A stretch of 64,000 nucleotides of DNA from Pseudomonas sp. KU43P (GCF_033095865.1 NZ_AP019365.1:1957501-2021500); one strand, 5' to 3'. Counted from the first letter of the stretch, positions 15,541-25,356 are shown. The notes: a model not told the origin generated them from the sequence alone. Made by a program: numbers and translations.

Positions 15541-17595
15541 ATGAATATGCCCATTCCTGAAGTGAACGCCCCGCACAGCGCCAAGGACCAGACCCGTTTC
15601 GCCGCGCTCTGGCGCCCGGCGCTGGTGCAGGCTTTCGTCAAGCTCGACCCGCGCCAGCTCAAGCGCTCGCCGGTGATGCTGGTGGTGGCCCTCACCGCCG
15701 TGCTGACCACCGCGCTGTGCTTCGCCCCCGATAACGGCGTGAGCACGGCGGTGGCCGTGCAGATCGCGTTGTGGCTGTGGTTCACCGTGCTGTTCGCCAA
15801 CTTTGCCGAAGCCCTGGCAGAAGGCCGTGGCAAGGCCCGCGCCGACAGCCTCAAGGCCGGTAGCCAGGGCCTCACCGCGCAACGTCGCCGGGGTGATGGT
15901 TCGTTCGAAACCGTCGCCGCCAGCCAACTGCGCAAGGACGATGTGGTGCGAGTCGTGTCAGGGGGGATGATCCCCGCCGACGGTGAAGTGCTCGAAGGCA
16001 TCGCCGCGGTCAATGAGGCGGCCATCACCGGTGAGTCGGCGCCGGTGATTCGAGAGTCCGGTGGTGATCGCTCGGCGGTGACCGGCAATACCCGCCTGGT
16101 GTCCGACTGGCTGCTGATTCGCGTCACCAGCAACCCGGGCGAGTCGACCCTGGACCGCATGATCGCCCTGGTCGAAGGCGCCAAGCGGCAGAAGACCCCC
16201 AACGAAATCGCCCTCGACATCCTGCTGATCGGCCTGACCCTGATCTTCCTGATCGTGGTCGTCACGCTGCAGCCATTCGCCCACTTCGCGGGCGGCAGCC
16301 TGCCGTTGATCTTCCTCGCCGCGCTGTTGGTGACGTTGATTCCGACCACCATTGGCGGGCTGCTCTCGGCCATCGGTATCGCCGGCATGGACCGCCTGGT
16401 GCGCCTGAACGTGATCGCCCGCTCGGGGCGTGCGGTGGAAGCGGCCGGCGATGTGCACACGCTGATGCTCGACAAGACCGGCACCATCACCTTCGGCAAC
16501 CGCCGTTGCAGCGCGCTGCATGCGGCCACCGGCGTCACCGCCAAGGAGCTTGGCGAGGGCGCCTTGCTCGCGTCACTGGCCGATGACACCGCCGAAGGCA
16601 AGTCGATCGTCGAGTACCTGCGCCAGCTGCACGACTTCGTCGAGCCGGCTGCCGAGCAGTTCGAAGCCATTGCCTTCAGCGCCGAGACGCGCCTGTCTGG
16701 CATTGACTTCCAGCAACACCGTTACCGCAAAGGGGCGGTCGATGCGGTGCTGGCCTTCGTCGGCATGCACCGCCTGGAGATGCCGGCCGCACTGGCCCGC
16801 GAAGTGGAGCGCATCGCCCAGAGCGGTGGTACGCCGCTGCTGGTGTGCGTGGACAAGCGCCTGCTCGGCGTGATCCACCTCAAGGATGTGGTCAAGCCTG
16901 GCATCCGCGAGCGTTTCGCCGAACTGCGCAAGCTGGGCATCCGCACGGTGATGGTGACCGGCGACAACCCGCTGACCGCCGCCGCCATCGCCGCCGAAGC
17001 TGGCGTGGATGACGTGCTCGCAGAAGCCACCCCGGAGAAAAAGCTGGCGCGCATTCGCCAGGAGCAGAACGACGGCCGCCTGGTCGCTATGTGCGGCGAC
17101 GGCGCCAACGACGCCCCGGCGCTGGCCCAGGCCGATGTCGGCATGGCCATGAATGACGGCACCCAGGCCGCCCGCGAAGCCGCCAACATGGTCGACCTGG
17201 ACAGCGACCCCACCAAACTGCTGGACGTGGTGCAGGTCGGCAAGGAGCTGCTGGTGACCCGCGGTGCGCTGACTACGTTCTCCATCGCCAACGATGTGGC
17301 CAAGTACTTCGCCATCCTGCCGGCGCTGTTCGCGGCCATCTACCCGCAGCTGGGCGTGCTCAATCTGATGCACCTGGCCAGCCCGCAAAGCGCGATCCTC
17401 TCGGCGATCGTGTTCAACGCACTGATCATTATCGTGCTCATCCCCCTGGCCCTGCGCGGCGTGCGCGTGCAGGCGGCGAGTGCGGCGCACCTGCTGCGGC
17501 GCAACCTGCTGATCTACGGACTGGGCGGCATTGTCGTGCCATTTGCCGGGATCAAGCTGATCGACCTGCTGCTCAACGTTTTGCACCTGGTCTGA
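15541..17595 (+). CDS. kdpB: K+-transporting P-type ATPase subunit KdpB
   Basis: KdpB is the catalytic ATPase subunit that powers K+ uptake through KdpA. The 684-residue protein has the actuator-domain TGES motif ([14 protein letters not shown]), the phosphorylation motif DKTGTIT with Asp311, the ATP-binding KGAVDAV segment, [19 protein letters not shown] and the hinge motif [16 protein letters not shown]. Transmembrane helices lie at about residues 35-85, 220-285 and 580-680. Length and all catalytic residues are normal. Confidence 0.98.
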   Translation: MNMPIPEVNAPHSAKDQTRFAALWRPALVQAFVKLDPRQLKRSPVMLVVALTAVLTTALCFAPDNGVSTAVAVQIALWLWFTVLFANFAEALAEGRGKARADSLKAGSQGLTAQRRRGDGSFETVAASQLRKDDVVRVVSGGMIPADGEVLEGIAAVNEAAITGESAPVIRESGGDRSAVTGNTRLVSDWLLIRVTSNPGESTLDRMIALVEGAKRQKTPNEIALDILLIGLTLIFLIVVVTLQPFAHFAGGSLPLIFLAALLVTLIPTTIGGLLSAIGIAGMDRLVRLNVIARSGRAVEAAGDVHTLMLDKTGTITFGNRRCSALHAATGVTAKELGEGALLASLADDTAEGKSIVEYLRQLHDFVEPAAEQFEAIAFSAETRLSGIDFQQHRYRKGAVDAVLAFVGMHRLEMPAALAREVERIAQSGGTPLLVCVDKRLLGVIHLKDVVKPGIRERFAELRKLGIRTVMVTGDNPLTAAAIAAEAGVDDVLAEATPEKKLARIRQEQNDGRLVAMCGDGANDAPALAQADVGMAMNDGTQAAREAANMVDLDSDPTKLLDVVQVGKELLVTRGALTTFSIANDVAKYFAILPALFAAIYPQLGVLNLMHLASPQSAILSAIVFNALIIIVLIPLALRGVRVQAASAAHLLRRNLLIYGLGGIVVPFAGIKLIDLLLNVLHLV

Positions 17596-17605
17596 GGAGG
17601 CCACC

Positions 17606-18157
17606 ATGAACAACTATGTACGCCCGGCACTGAGCCTGATCTTGCTGATGACGGTGCTCACGGGTGCGCTGTATCCGCTGGCGGTGACCGGCATTGCCCA
17701 GGTGGCATTCCCGGAACAGGCCAATGGCAGCCTGGTGCGGGATGCCTCGGGCCAGGTGCGCGGCTCGGCGCTGATTGCCCAGGATTTCCAGGGCGATGGC
17801 TGGTTCCATTCGCGGCCTTCGGCGGGGGGGTATGCCACCGTGGCCAGCAGTGCCAGCAACCTGTCGCCGAGCAACCCGGCGCTGGCCGAGCGGGTGGCCG
17901 GGGATGCGGCGAAGTTGTATCGGGCGGAGCAGGGGCCGGTGCCGCAGGCCTTGCTGACCACGTCTGGCAGTGGGCTGGACCCGCATTTGCCGCCGCAGGC
18001 GGTGGCTTACCAGATCCCGCGGGTGGTGGCATCGCGGCAAGTGCCGGTGGAGAGGTTGCAAGCCTTGCTGGAAGAGGCCACCCTCCACCCATTGATCGGG
18101 CCGCCGGTGGTCAATGTGCTGGCGTTGAACCAGGCGCTGGAGAATTTGGGACAGTGA
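17606..18157 (+). CDS. kdpC: K+-transporting ATPase subunit KdpC
   Basis: KdpC is the single-span subunit that assists ATP binding by KdpB. The 183-residue protein has one N-terminal membrane helix ([21 protein letters not shown]) followed by a periplasmic domain with the family motifs [20 protein letters not shown] and [18 protein letters not shown]. The gene starts ten bases after kdpB. A REP element begins four bases after its stop, and the repeated kdpD region follows. Confidence 0.97.
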   Translation: MNNYVRPALSLILLMTVLTGALYPLAVTGIAQVAFPEQANGSLVRDASGQVRGSALIAQDFQGDGWFHSRPSAGGYATVASSASNLSPSNPALAERVAGDAAKLYRAEQGPVPQALLTTSGSGLDPHLPPQAVAYQIPRVVASRQVPVERLQALLEEATLHPLIGPPVVNVLALNQALENLGQ

Positions 18158-18299
18158 CGCTGGGGCCGCTTCGCGGCCCAATCGCCGGCAAGCCGGCCCC
18201 CACAGGATCGGCACAGGTCTTGCGTCGTGTGGGGCCCTTGTGGGAGCCGGCTTGCCGGCGATGGCCTGCGAAGCAGGCCCAACCATTGAAGGATGAAAC

Positions 18300-18650
18300 A
18301 TGAGTAACGCAGCCCGCGCCGACGCGCTGTTGGCCAATCTTCCGCGCGAAGGCCGCGGCCGGCTCAAGGTCTTCCTCGGCGCCGCCCCCGGTGTAGGCAA
18401 GACCTTCGCCATGCTCCAGGCCGCCCACGCCCAGCAACGCCAGGGCGTGCAAGTGCTCGCCGGGATGGTGGAAACCCACGGCCGCGCCGAAACCGAGGCC
18501 TTGCTTGGCGGCCTGCGCCACCGGGGCCGCTTCGCGGCCCAATCGCCGGCAAGCCGGCTCCCACAGGATCGGCACAGGTCTTGCGTCGTGTGGGGCCCTT
18601 GTGGGAGCCGGCTTGCCGGCGATGGCCTGCGAAGCAGGCCCAACCATTGA
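18300..18650 (+). pseudogene. Truncated kdpD copy 1
   Basis: This 116-codon ORF keeps the native kdpD start, its AAGGA site, residues 1-72 of KdpD and the complete Walker A loop (GAAPGVGKT). It then reads out of kdpD into the next REP element, giving a 44-residue unrelated tail rich in Arg, Ser and Pro. It has no Usp, sensor or kinase domain. It is most simply a by-product of the tandem duplication, but it could be translated because it has the same initiation region as kdpD. Confidence 0.85.
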
Positions 18651-18660
18651 AGGATAAAAC

Positions 18661-19011
18661 ATGAGTAACGCAGCCCGCGCCGACGCGCTGTTGGCCAATC
18701 TTCCGCGCGAAGGCCGCGGCCGGCTCAAGGTCTTCCTCGGCGCCGCCCCCGGTGTAGGCAAGACCTTCGCCATGCTCCAGGCCGCCCACGCCCAGCAACG
18801 CCAGGGCGTGCAAGTGCTCGCCGGGATGGTGGAAACCCACGGCCGCGCCGAAACCGAGGCCTTGCTTGGCGGCCTGCGCCACCGGGGCCGCTTCGCGGCC
18901 CAATCGCCGGCAAGCCGGCTCCCACAGGATCGGCACAGGTCTTGCGTCGTGTGGGGCCCTTGTGGGAGCCGGCTTGCCGGCGATGGCCTGCGAAGCAGGC
19001 CCAACCATTGA
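18661..19011 (+). pseudogene. Truncated kdpD copy 2
   Basis: The predicted 116-residue product is the same as copy 1, 361 bases further on; the leader differs by one base (ggataaaac for ggatgaaac). It ends 11 bases before the start of the full-length gene. Confidence 0.85.
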
Positions 19012-19021
19012 AGGATGAAAC

Positions 19022-21676
19022 ATGAGTAACGCAGCCCGCGCCGACGCGCTGTTGGCCAATCTTCCGCGCGAAGGCCGCGGCAGGCTCAAGGTCTTCCTCG
19101 GCGCCGCCCCCGGTGTAGGCAAGACCTTCGCCATGCTCCAGGCCGCCCACGCCCAGCAACGCCAAGGCGTGCAAGTGCTCGCCGGCGTGGTGGAAACCCA
19201 CGGCCGCGCCGAAACCGAGGCCTTGCTCGGTGGCCTGCAGCAGCAGCCGCAACTGCGCAGCGAGTACCGTGGCGTCACCCTCGAGGAAATGGACCTCGAC
19301 GGCCTGCTCAAGGCCGCCCCCTCCCTGGCCCTGGTCGACGAATTGGCCCACACCAACGCGCCCGGCAGCCGCCACGCCAAGCGCTGGCAGGATGTGCAGG
19401 AACTGCTTGCCGCTGGCATCGACGTGTACACCACAGTCAACGTCCAGCACCTGGAAAGCCTCAACGACAAGGTCCGCGACATCACCGGCGTACAGGTCCG
19501 CGAAACCCTGCCAGACTGGGTACTGCAGGAAGCCTTCGAGCTGGTGCTGATCGACCTGCCGCCACGCGAACTGCTCGAACGCCTGCGCGAAGGCAAGGTG
19601 TATGTGCCCGAGCAGGCGAGGGCTGCGATCGATGCCTACTTCTCGCAAACCAACCTCACCGCACTGCGTGAACTGGCCATGCAGACTGCCGCGGCCCAGG
19701 TCGATGCCGACCTGGCCCATGGCTACCGCCAACGCGGCCAGGAGGCGCCGACCCTGCGCGGGCGCATGCTGGTCGGCGTTGACGGTGACGACCAGGCCGA
19801 GCGCCTGGTGCGCCATGCCAGCCGCGTTGCGCAGCGGCGTCATCTGCCCTGGAGCCTGGTCCATGTCGACAACGGCCGGCTGCGCGACGAAACCGCCCGC
19901 CACCGCTTGCAGGCCGCCCAGCAACTGGCCGAACGGCTTGGCGGCGAAGTGGTACTGCTGCGCGCCGGCGAAGTGGCGCGCACGCTGATCCAGCATGCCG
20001 TCGAGCGTCGTGCCAGCCTGGTGTTGGTGGGGCAGTCCCGCGACCGGCTGCGCCGGCGTTTCTTCGGTGCAGGCGTGGCGGCGCGCCTGCTGCGTGAAAG
20101 CCATGGATTGGAGGTCAACGTACTCGACCGCGACGCACAGCCGGCCCCGGCGAAGGCTGCGGTGCAACGGGTTTGGGTGTGGCGGCATTACCTGCTGGCA
20201 TTACTCGCCACTGTGCTCGCGGCGGGGTTGTCATGGGCCGTGTCGAGCGTGCTGGCATTGCCTAATATCTCCCTGGTGTTTCTCGCCGCCGTGCTGCTGG
20301 TCGCTGTGCGCAGCAGCCTGGGGCCGGCGCTTGCCTGCGCGGCCTTGTCGTTCCTGACTTACGATTTCTTGTTCATTCCGCCGAACTTCTCCTTCAGCAT
20401 CCAGCGCGAAGAAGACGTGCTGACGCTGGTGTTCTTTCTGCTGATGGCGGCCCTCACCGGCAATCTCGCCGCGCGTCAGCGCAGCCAATTGCAGGCCTTG
20501 CGCGAAACCCAGGCGCAGACCAGCCAACTGCTCGACCTGTCGCGCCGGCTGACCGTGGCCACCGACCGCCAAGCGGTATTCAACGCCGCAGGTCAGCACC
20601 TGAACGGCTGGCAGGACGTGCAAGTGTGCCTGCTCGAGCGCAACGCCGAAGGCTTGCTGCAGCTGGCCAGCGGCGAAGCGCACGTGCTGGGCGACAATGA
20701 GCGCGCCGCCGCCGAGTGGGCCTGGCAACACGGCCAGGCTGCAGGGCATGGCAGCGATACGTTGCCCAATGGCCGCTGGTGGTGGTGGCCGTTGGCCGTC
20801 GATGATCAGCCCTTGGCCTTGCTCGGCGTGCGCCCGCGTTCCGGCGAGCCGCTCAGTGCCCAGCGCCGGCGCTTGCTTCAGGCACTCGGCCAGCCCCTGG
20901 CCCAGGCGCTGGCCCGTGCCCGCCTGGCCGAGCAGTTGGAGGCAGCGCGCCTGCACGGCGAAACCGAGCAACTGCGCAGCGCCTTGCTGGCCTCGGTCTC
21001 CCACGACTTGCGCACCCCGTTGACGGCCATGCGCGGCAGCATCGACAGCCTGCTGGCGCTGGGCGAAGCGATCCCCGCCGAGGATCGCCGCGAATTGTTG
21101 GAAGGCACCCGTGACGAGGCCGAACGCCTCGACCGCTACATCCAGAACCTGCTGGACATGACCCGCCTCGGCCACGGTGGCTTGAAGCTCGCCCGCGACT
21201 GGGTGGTCCCGGCCGATATCGTCGGCAGCGCGCTCAACCGCCTGCGCGTGGTGCTGGCGCCGTTGCGCGTGCACACCAACGTCCCCGCCGAGCTGCCGCT
21301 GCTGTTCGTGCATGCTGCGCTGATCGAGCAGGCGCTGATCAATGTGCTGGAGAACGCCGCGCGTTTCTCGCCTGCTCAAGGCCGCCTGGAACTGCAGGTA
21401 TCGGTACACGAAGAGCAGCTGCGTTTCGCTGTCAGCGACCAGGGCCCGGGCATCCCGGTGCCTGAGCGCGAGAAAATCTTCGACATGTTCTACACCGCCG
21501 CTCGCGGTGACCGGGGCGGGCAGGGAACCGGCCTGGGCCTGGCGATCTGCCAAGGCATGATCGGCGCCCACGGTGGGCAGATACGGGTCGGCGAAGGCAT
21601 CGATGGCCAGGGCACCTGCATCACTCTATGCTTGCCGCTCCCTCAGCAACCCGAAGCCGAACACGAAGCCCCATGA
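19022..21676 (+). CDS. kdpD: Osmosensitive K+-channel sensor histidine kinase KdpD
   Basis: KdpD senses potassium limitation and osmotic stress and phosphorylates KdpE. Domains of the 884-residue protein in order: KdpD N-terminal ATP-binding domain with Walker A GAAPGVGKT (about residues 22-30) and the VDELAHTNAPG segment; a universal-stress-protein domain (from LVGVDGDDQAE, about residues 250-370); four membrane helices (about 385-490); a GAF-like domain; HisKA with SVSHDLRTPLT (His661); and HATPase with the N box (INVLENAARFSP) and G boxes (DQGPGIP, GTGLGLAI). The gene is intact. It is the third of three tandem kdpD starts and overlaps kdpE by four bases. Confidence 0.97.
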   Translation: MSNAARADALLANLPREGRGRLKVFLGAAPGVGKTFAMLQAAHAQQRQGVQVLAGVVETHGRAETEALLGGLQQQPQLRSEYRGVTLEEMDLDGLLKAAPSLALVDELAHTNAPGSRHAKRWQDVQELLAAGIDVYTTVNVQHLESLNDKVRDITGVQVRETLPDWVLQEAFELVLIDLPPRELLERLREGKVYVPEQARAAIDAYFSQTNLTALRELAMQTAAAQVDADLAHGYRQRGQEAPTLRGRMLVGVDGDDQAERLVRHASRVAQRRHLPWSLVHVDNGRLRDETARHRLQAAQQLAERLGGEVVLLRAGEVARTLIQHAVERRASLVLVGQSRDRLRRRFFGAGVAARLLRESHGLEVNVLDRDAQPAPAKAAVQRVWVWRHYLLALLATVLAAGLSWAVSSVLALPNISLVFLAAVLLVAVRSSLGPALACAALSFLTYDFLFIPPNFSFSIQREEDVLTLVFFLLMAALTGNLAARQRSQLQALRETQAQTSQLLDLSRRLTVATDRQAVFNAAGQHLNGWQDVQVCLLERNAEGLLQLASGEAHVLGDNERAAAEWAWQHGQAAGHGSDTLPNGRWWWWPLAVDDQPLALLGVRPRSGEPLSAQRRRLLQALGQPLAQALARARLAEQLEAARLHGETEQLRSALLASVSHDLRTPLTAMRGSIDSLLALGEAIPAEDRRELLEGTRDEAERLDRYIQNLLDMTRLGHGGLKLARDWVVPADIVGSALNRLRVVLAPLRVHTNVPAELPLLFVHAALIEQALINVLENAARFSPAQGRLELQVSVHEEQLRFAVSDQGPGIPVPEREKIFDMFYTAARGDRGGQGTGLGLAICQGMIGAHGGQIRVGEGIDGQGTCITLCLPLPQQPEAEHEAP

Positions 21677-22368
21677 GCCAGTCCGCCACCCTCCTGGTCA
21701 TCGACGACGAACCGCAGATTCGCAAGTTCCTGCGCATCAGCCTGGTCTCCCAGGGCTACAAGGTGATCGAAGCCGCCACCGGCAGCGAAGGTCTGGCCCA
21801 GGCAGCATTGGCCAAGCCCGACCTGGTGGTGCTCGACCTCGGCCTGCCGGACATGGACGGCCAACAGGTGCTGCGTGAACTGCGTGAATGGAGTGCGGTG
21901 CCGGTGCTGGTGCTGTCGGTGCGGGCCAGTGAGGTGCAGAAGGTCGACGCGCTGGACGGCGGGGCCAACGACTACGTGACCAAGCCGTTTGGCATCCAGG
22001 AGTTTCTCGCCCGAGTACGTGCGCTGTTGCGCCAGGTGCCGCAGTCCGGTGGGGGCGAAGTGTCGGCCAGCTTCGGGCCACTGACCGTGGACTTTGCCTT
22101 TCGCAAGGTGACCCTGGCGGGCGTGGAGGTGGCGCTGACGCGCAAGGAGTACGCGCTGCTGGCGCTGCTGGCCGGGCACCCGGGGCGGGTGATCACCCAG
22201 CAGCAGCTGCTCAAGGATATCTGGGGGCCGAGCCATGTGGAGGACACCCATTATCTGCGGATCGTGGTCGGGCATTTGCGGCAGAAGCTGGGTGATGATC
22301 CAACGGCGCCGCGGTTCATCATTACCGAGGCCGGCGTCGGTTACCGGCTGGTTGCGCCTTCACACTAG
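21673..22368 (+). CDS. kdpE: Response regulator KdpE
   Basis: This OmpR/PhoB-type regulator of kdpFABC has 231 residues. The receiver domain has the acidic pair DDE (11-13), phospho-acceptor Asp55 in VVLDLGLPDMDG and the conserved Lys in YVTKPFG. The C-terminal winged helix includes LTRKEYALLALLAGHPGRVITQQQLL and the recognition region with the HYLRIVVGHLRQKLG motif. The ATG overlaps the kdpD stop (ATGA). A strong hairpin follows the stop codon. Confidence 0.97.
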   Translation: MSQSATLLVIDDEPQIRKFLRISLVSQGYKVIEAATGSEGLAQAALAKPDLVVLDLGLPDMDGQQVLRELREWSAVPVLVLSVRASEVQKVDALDGGANDYVTKPFGIQEFLARVRALLRQVPQSGGGEVSASFGPLTVDFAFRKVTLAGVEVALTRKEYALLALLAGHPGRVITQQQLLKDIWGPSHVEDTHYLRIVVGHLRQKLGDDPTAPRFIITEAGVGYRLVAPSH

Positions 22369-22375
22369 CGACCGG

Positions 22376-22407
22376 CTGACGCAGCGGCCCGAAGGCCGTT
22401 GCGTCAG
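22376..22407. terminator. Terminator hairpin between kdpE and the convergent gene
   Basis: A 14-base stem with one G-T wobble (22376-22389 with 22394-22407) closes a cgaa tetraloop eight bases after kdpE. No long T-run follows. It probably ends both convergent transcripts. Confidence 0.65.
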
Positions 22408-22416
22408 CAAAGGCTG

Positions 22417-23772
22417 TCAAGTCTCTTTCAGGACGATGACGGGGCGTGGAGCGTGGGTCTGACCAGCATCGACGAACTGACCGTTGCCTGATCGCACATT
22501 GCATATATTCATGAAATAGGCCCAGCCAGCACTTGCTGGTTGGTTACTCCAGATGCCGAATGCAATATTCGGATGGCTCCTGGCCAGTGGCCAATTAAGC
22601 AGTGTGGCCACGTCCGCGTTCTCCCTAGCGTACATGTCGTACATCTGTTGCATTTCTGTCGTCGAAGCAAGGCGCCCGCCCCAACTTGCTGCAGTCTGCA
22701 AGGCTGTCGCCCAATTTTGCAAACCACCAGTGTCCTGCATCGTTTTTACACCGGTGACCGTCAAGAGGAAATGGCCAGTCACGCCGGAGGCATCTGTGGC
22801 GTTGATGTAGGCAGTGCCGTTTCTCCATACGGTGATCAAGCCGCTATTGTTGATCGTTGCCACCGTCGGATTTTGGCTACTGTAGGTATAAGGGGGGGTT
22901 CCACCTTGCGCAGTTCGCGTGAACATCGCCCCAGCGGGCGGGTAGACAGGGTTGCGCGAAGTCGCGACGACGTAATTGGTGGCTGGAAATGTGTAGTTGC
23001 TGCCGAAGTCGAGCCCAGATTGAACGGTATAGCTTTTCAATGGGAAGCTGACGGCGGCAGAACCATCATTGAATGCCACGGTGAGGTATAGAGTGAGCGT
23101 CGAATTGTTCTTGAGCTGCCTGAGCGTAGATAGGGCAACGGGCGCCTGCTGCTGCGATACGCTGCCAACCGCAAAATTCTGCCAGGTCGGATGGCTCCAG
23201 TTGTAAGCCCCGCCATCATGGCCAGTACCCTCGAAACGTAGGCTGATCTTCTGCCCGACCGCCATGAAGGGCCACACATTTACTACCACGGTCGCGTCAC
23301 GTACCAACCCTGTGATGTTCAGCTGGCCTGTGTTGTTGGCTTCGAGAATAATCGGTCCATGTGCGTTCAAAGCCGGTGGATCTACTTTCAGTGTCAACAC
23401 CCCGGACGTGTCGGTCACACCCTTGTGGGTAACCTCGTAGATCACGTTGATACTGCGGCTTATCCCCTTGATGATATCCGGTCTGTTCACCGGCACCGTG
23501 ACAGTGCCACCGGCTTCCCCAGCTCGTGCTGGGTAGCGTGTGCCATCCCAGATCAGCACGATGCTATCGGTTGTGCTCATCTTGTCATAGTTGATAACCA
23601 CATTGACTGGCACATTTTCAATCGGCACCAGCACATTGTCGGGTGCTTCGCGCACACTGGGTGCAGGCAAAGTCAGGCTGACATTGCGAACGGTGAACAC
23701 CAGTGGCGAAGAAGTGCGGGTGATGGCGTTGCGCGTGCTCGAACAGGTCTGGGAGGTCATGGTTGTTTTCAT
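22417..23772 (-). CDS. Modular beta-rich protein with Ig-like and C-type-lectin-like end
   Basis: This 451-residue member of the same family as the genes at 6512 and 8329 shares SPLVFTVRNVSLTLPAPSV, NYDKMSTTDSIVLIWDG, VIYEVTHKG and VNVWPFMAVGQKISLRFEGT. From about residue 270 it changes to a bacterial Ig-like (BIG2-type) segment (ARTAQGGTPPYTYSSQNP-like, NPTVATINNSGLITVWRNGT, YINATDASG). It finishes in a domain with WATALQTAASWGGRLASTTE and WSNQPASAGWAYFMNI, a pattern seen at the C-terminal C-type-lectin-like ends of invasin/intimin-type adhesins. The start at 23772 is chosen for its GAGG site. No signal peptide is visible. A ligand-binding surface role is inferred. Confidence 0.75.
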   Translation of the reverse strand: MKTTMTSQTCSSTRNAITRTSSPLVFTVRNVSLTLPAPSVREAPDNVLVPIENVPVNVVINYDKMSTTDSIVLIWDGTRYPARAGEAGGTVTVPVNRPDIIKGISRSINVIYEVTHKGVTDTSGVLTLKVDPPALNAHGPIILEANNTGQLNITGLVRDATVVVNVWPFMAVGQKISLRFEGTGHDGGAYNWSHPTWQNFAVGSVSQQQAPVALSTLRQLKNNSTLTLYLTVAFNDGSAAVSFPLKSYTVQSGLDFGSNYTFPATNYVVATSRNPVYPPAGAMFTRTAQGGTPPYTYSSQNPTVATINNSGLITVWRNGTAYINATDASGVTGHFLLTVTGVKTMQDTGGLQNWATALQTAASWGGRLASTTEMQQMYDMYARENADVATLLNWPLARSHPNIAFGIWSNQPASAGWAYFMNICNVRSGNGQFVDAGQTHAPRPVIVLKET

Positions 23773-23872
23773 AGAATCCTCGTCGATAAGCGGGCGCCGA
23801 AATACAGTTTTTGGTTGAACCAACTATGCAAAGCGGACTGTTGATTAACCTATACAAAGCGCGTGCACGTGT

Positions 23873-23893
23873 AACCTGTCAGTTTTGCTAGGT
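23873..23893 (-). promoter_or_regulatory. Possible divergent copy of the family upstream element
   Basis: In the sense direction this stretch shares ACCTAG, six variable bases and TG-CAG-TT with the elements at 6263, 7857, 9297 and 9354. It lies about 100 bases before the ATG at 23772. The match is partial and could be chance. Confidence 0.25.
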
Positions 23894-23916
23894 CCGGCAG
23901 TTTTATCCGTGACACC

Positions 23917-24974
23917 TCACCCCAGTTCACTCACCGCGCGCCACGCCTCATCGATGGCCGCGTGGGCGTAGGGGGCCCCGGCTGCATCGGAATTGGCGAT
24001 GGTGACATTGCCGACCTTCTGGCGGGCCAGCGCCATCAGCGCTGCGCTTTGCTGCATGTCATCGAACAAGGGATTGGCAAAATACGAGTAGCCGTGTGGC
24101 CAACGATTGACGGTGACGGCCTGGACATCCTTGCTGTAGTCAAAGCCAGCCGGCCCCAGCATGGCTTGCAACTGATCGCGGATCATGGCTTCCATCTGCT
24201 CGAAACTCATGGCGTAGAGCTTGCTGCGCCCGGTACGGGCCTGGCTGCGGGCGTCCAGACCCGAACCTGGGCTGGTAGGCACATGGACCATGTGCAGGCC
24301 GATGGGCCGGTTCGGATCACGTGGGTGGCGGTAACCACCGATATCGACCGGGTAGTCCAGCTTGACCCGGCTGTAGGGCTGGTTCGGCGCATAGATTTCA
24401 TGCACGCCCAGTTTCATGAAGCTGCGCCAGTTGCGGATGATCACTTTGCTGTACACCAGCGGGAACTTCACGTTCTGCGCTCGAAGGCGGTTTCGAACCG
24501 GTCCACATTGACGTTGAGCGCCTTGAGCAGCCCGTTCACGGTATCGCTGAACAGATGCTTGGGTGACTGAAACGCTTCGCTGCCACCGTAGCCGAGGATC
24601 AGCCCGTCGCTGGCGTTGAATTCATTGCGCGTGGCGTGACCGCCGAAGTCATCATGGTTCTCGAGGATCAGCACGCGTGCCCCTGGGTGCTTTTGCCGAT
24701 AGAACCAAGCGGCTGACAACCCGCTGATCCCACCACCGACCACCACCAGGTCGTACTGCTCTTCTACCTGCAGGTTGTCGGTGTCGAACACCTTCTTCTC
24801 CCAGCCCATCTGGTGCGCCACCTCGAACGCGCCGGGGTGGCTGCCGCGCAGGCCGGTGAGGGCAGGGGGGTAGTAGCGACCAGAAGGGGCGGCCTGGAGG
24901 ATCTGTATCGGGGTGAGGCCCGCACCGATGGTGAGGGCTACGCCATTGAGAAAGTCGCGTCGTGTGATGGTCAT
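23917..24974 (-). pseudogene. Spermidine dehydrogenase-like flavoprotein, internally deleted
   Basis: Two fragments of one FAD-dependent amine oxidase gene are joined by a deletion. The N-terminal part (24974 to about 24486) has a twin-arginine export signal (TITRRDFLNGVALTIGAGL), then YDLVVVGGGISGLSAAWFYR (the FAD dinucleotide-binding loop) and ENHDDFGGHATRNEF. The C-terminal part (24471-23917, another frame) starts FPLVYSKVIIRNW and ends with a Rossmann-like closing segment (GNVTIANSDAAGAPYAHAAIDEAWRAV). Intact relatives are roughly 600 residues or more; about 250 central residues are missing and the frame is lost at the junction near 24471-24486. The gene should be non-functional. The identification as SpdH-like is from memory of the family. 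Confidence 0.8.
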
Positions 24975-25092
24975 GTCAGTGTCCTTACCGGGAAACCATT
25001 TGGCCATCGGAGTCTAGTTGCGCCCCCTCGATCATGGGCGCAGCCCTGCCAGGTAAAGTGCTTCCAAAGATGCACAGGCAGTGCCCGTGACC

Positions 25093-25356
25093 TCAGTGCA
25101 TCATGCCCAGTTCGGCGTCATCGATCAGCGCCTTGGCCAATGCGCTCAGGTAGTGCGAGGCCCAGATCAGTTGGGGGTTGTCGTCCATCAGGCCGGCGAT
25201 GGTCATGTCGCGCACATAGCCCATCAGCTCGGAGGCTTGTTCGCGGGCGTCCTGGCAGGGGATGCCGGGTTCGATGCGGAACAGGGGGTGGGTGTGGTTT
25301 TCGCCTTGGAAGAAGGTGGTTTTGCCTACGGTGAAATGGGTGTTGTCTGTGGTCAT
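25093..25356 (-). CDS. DUF3077-family small protein
   Basis: This 87-residue cytosolic protein has FRIEPGIPCQDAREQASELM and a C-terminal ASHYLSALAKALIDDAELGM segment, the pattern of the DUF3077 family that is common and multicopy in Pseudomonas. Function unknown. It is followed (upstream in coordinates) by the spermidine dehydrogenase pseudogene and preceded by a REP pair. Confidence 0.75.
   Translation of the reverse strand: MTTDNTHFTVGKTTFFQGENHTHPLFRIEPGIPCQDAREQASELMGYVRDMTIAGLMDDNPQLIWASHYLSALAKALIDDAELGMMH

Larger units (their letters stand above)
18162..19238. repeat. Tandem 361-bp repeat: REP pair plus the first 217 bases of kdpD
   Basis: Units begin at 18162, 18523 and 18884. Each holds an inverted REP pair, the spacer with AAGGA, and kdpD codons 1 to about 72. 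The third unit runs into the complete gene and diverges at 19239. Units one and two are joined to the next by the six bases gccacc. Copies one and two are nearly identical to each other; the third differs at several positions (for example gccgggatg versus gccggcgtg). Confidence 0.95.

Noticed and set aside
18162..19238. Repeat array considered as CRISPR or a VNTR in a coding gene
   Set aside because: The 361-bp units contain kdpD coding sequence and REP elements, not short direct repeats with unique spacers.
18364..20188. Long minus-strand frames across the kdpD repeats
   Set aside because: They are mirror frames of kdpD and the REP elements, with no independent support.
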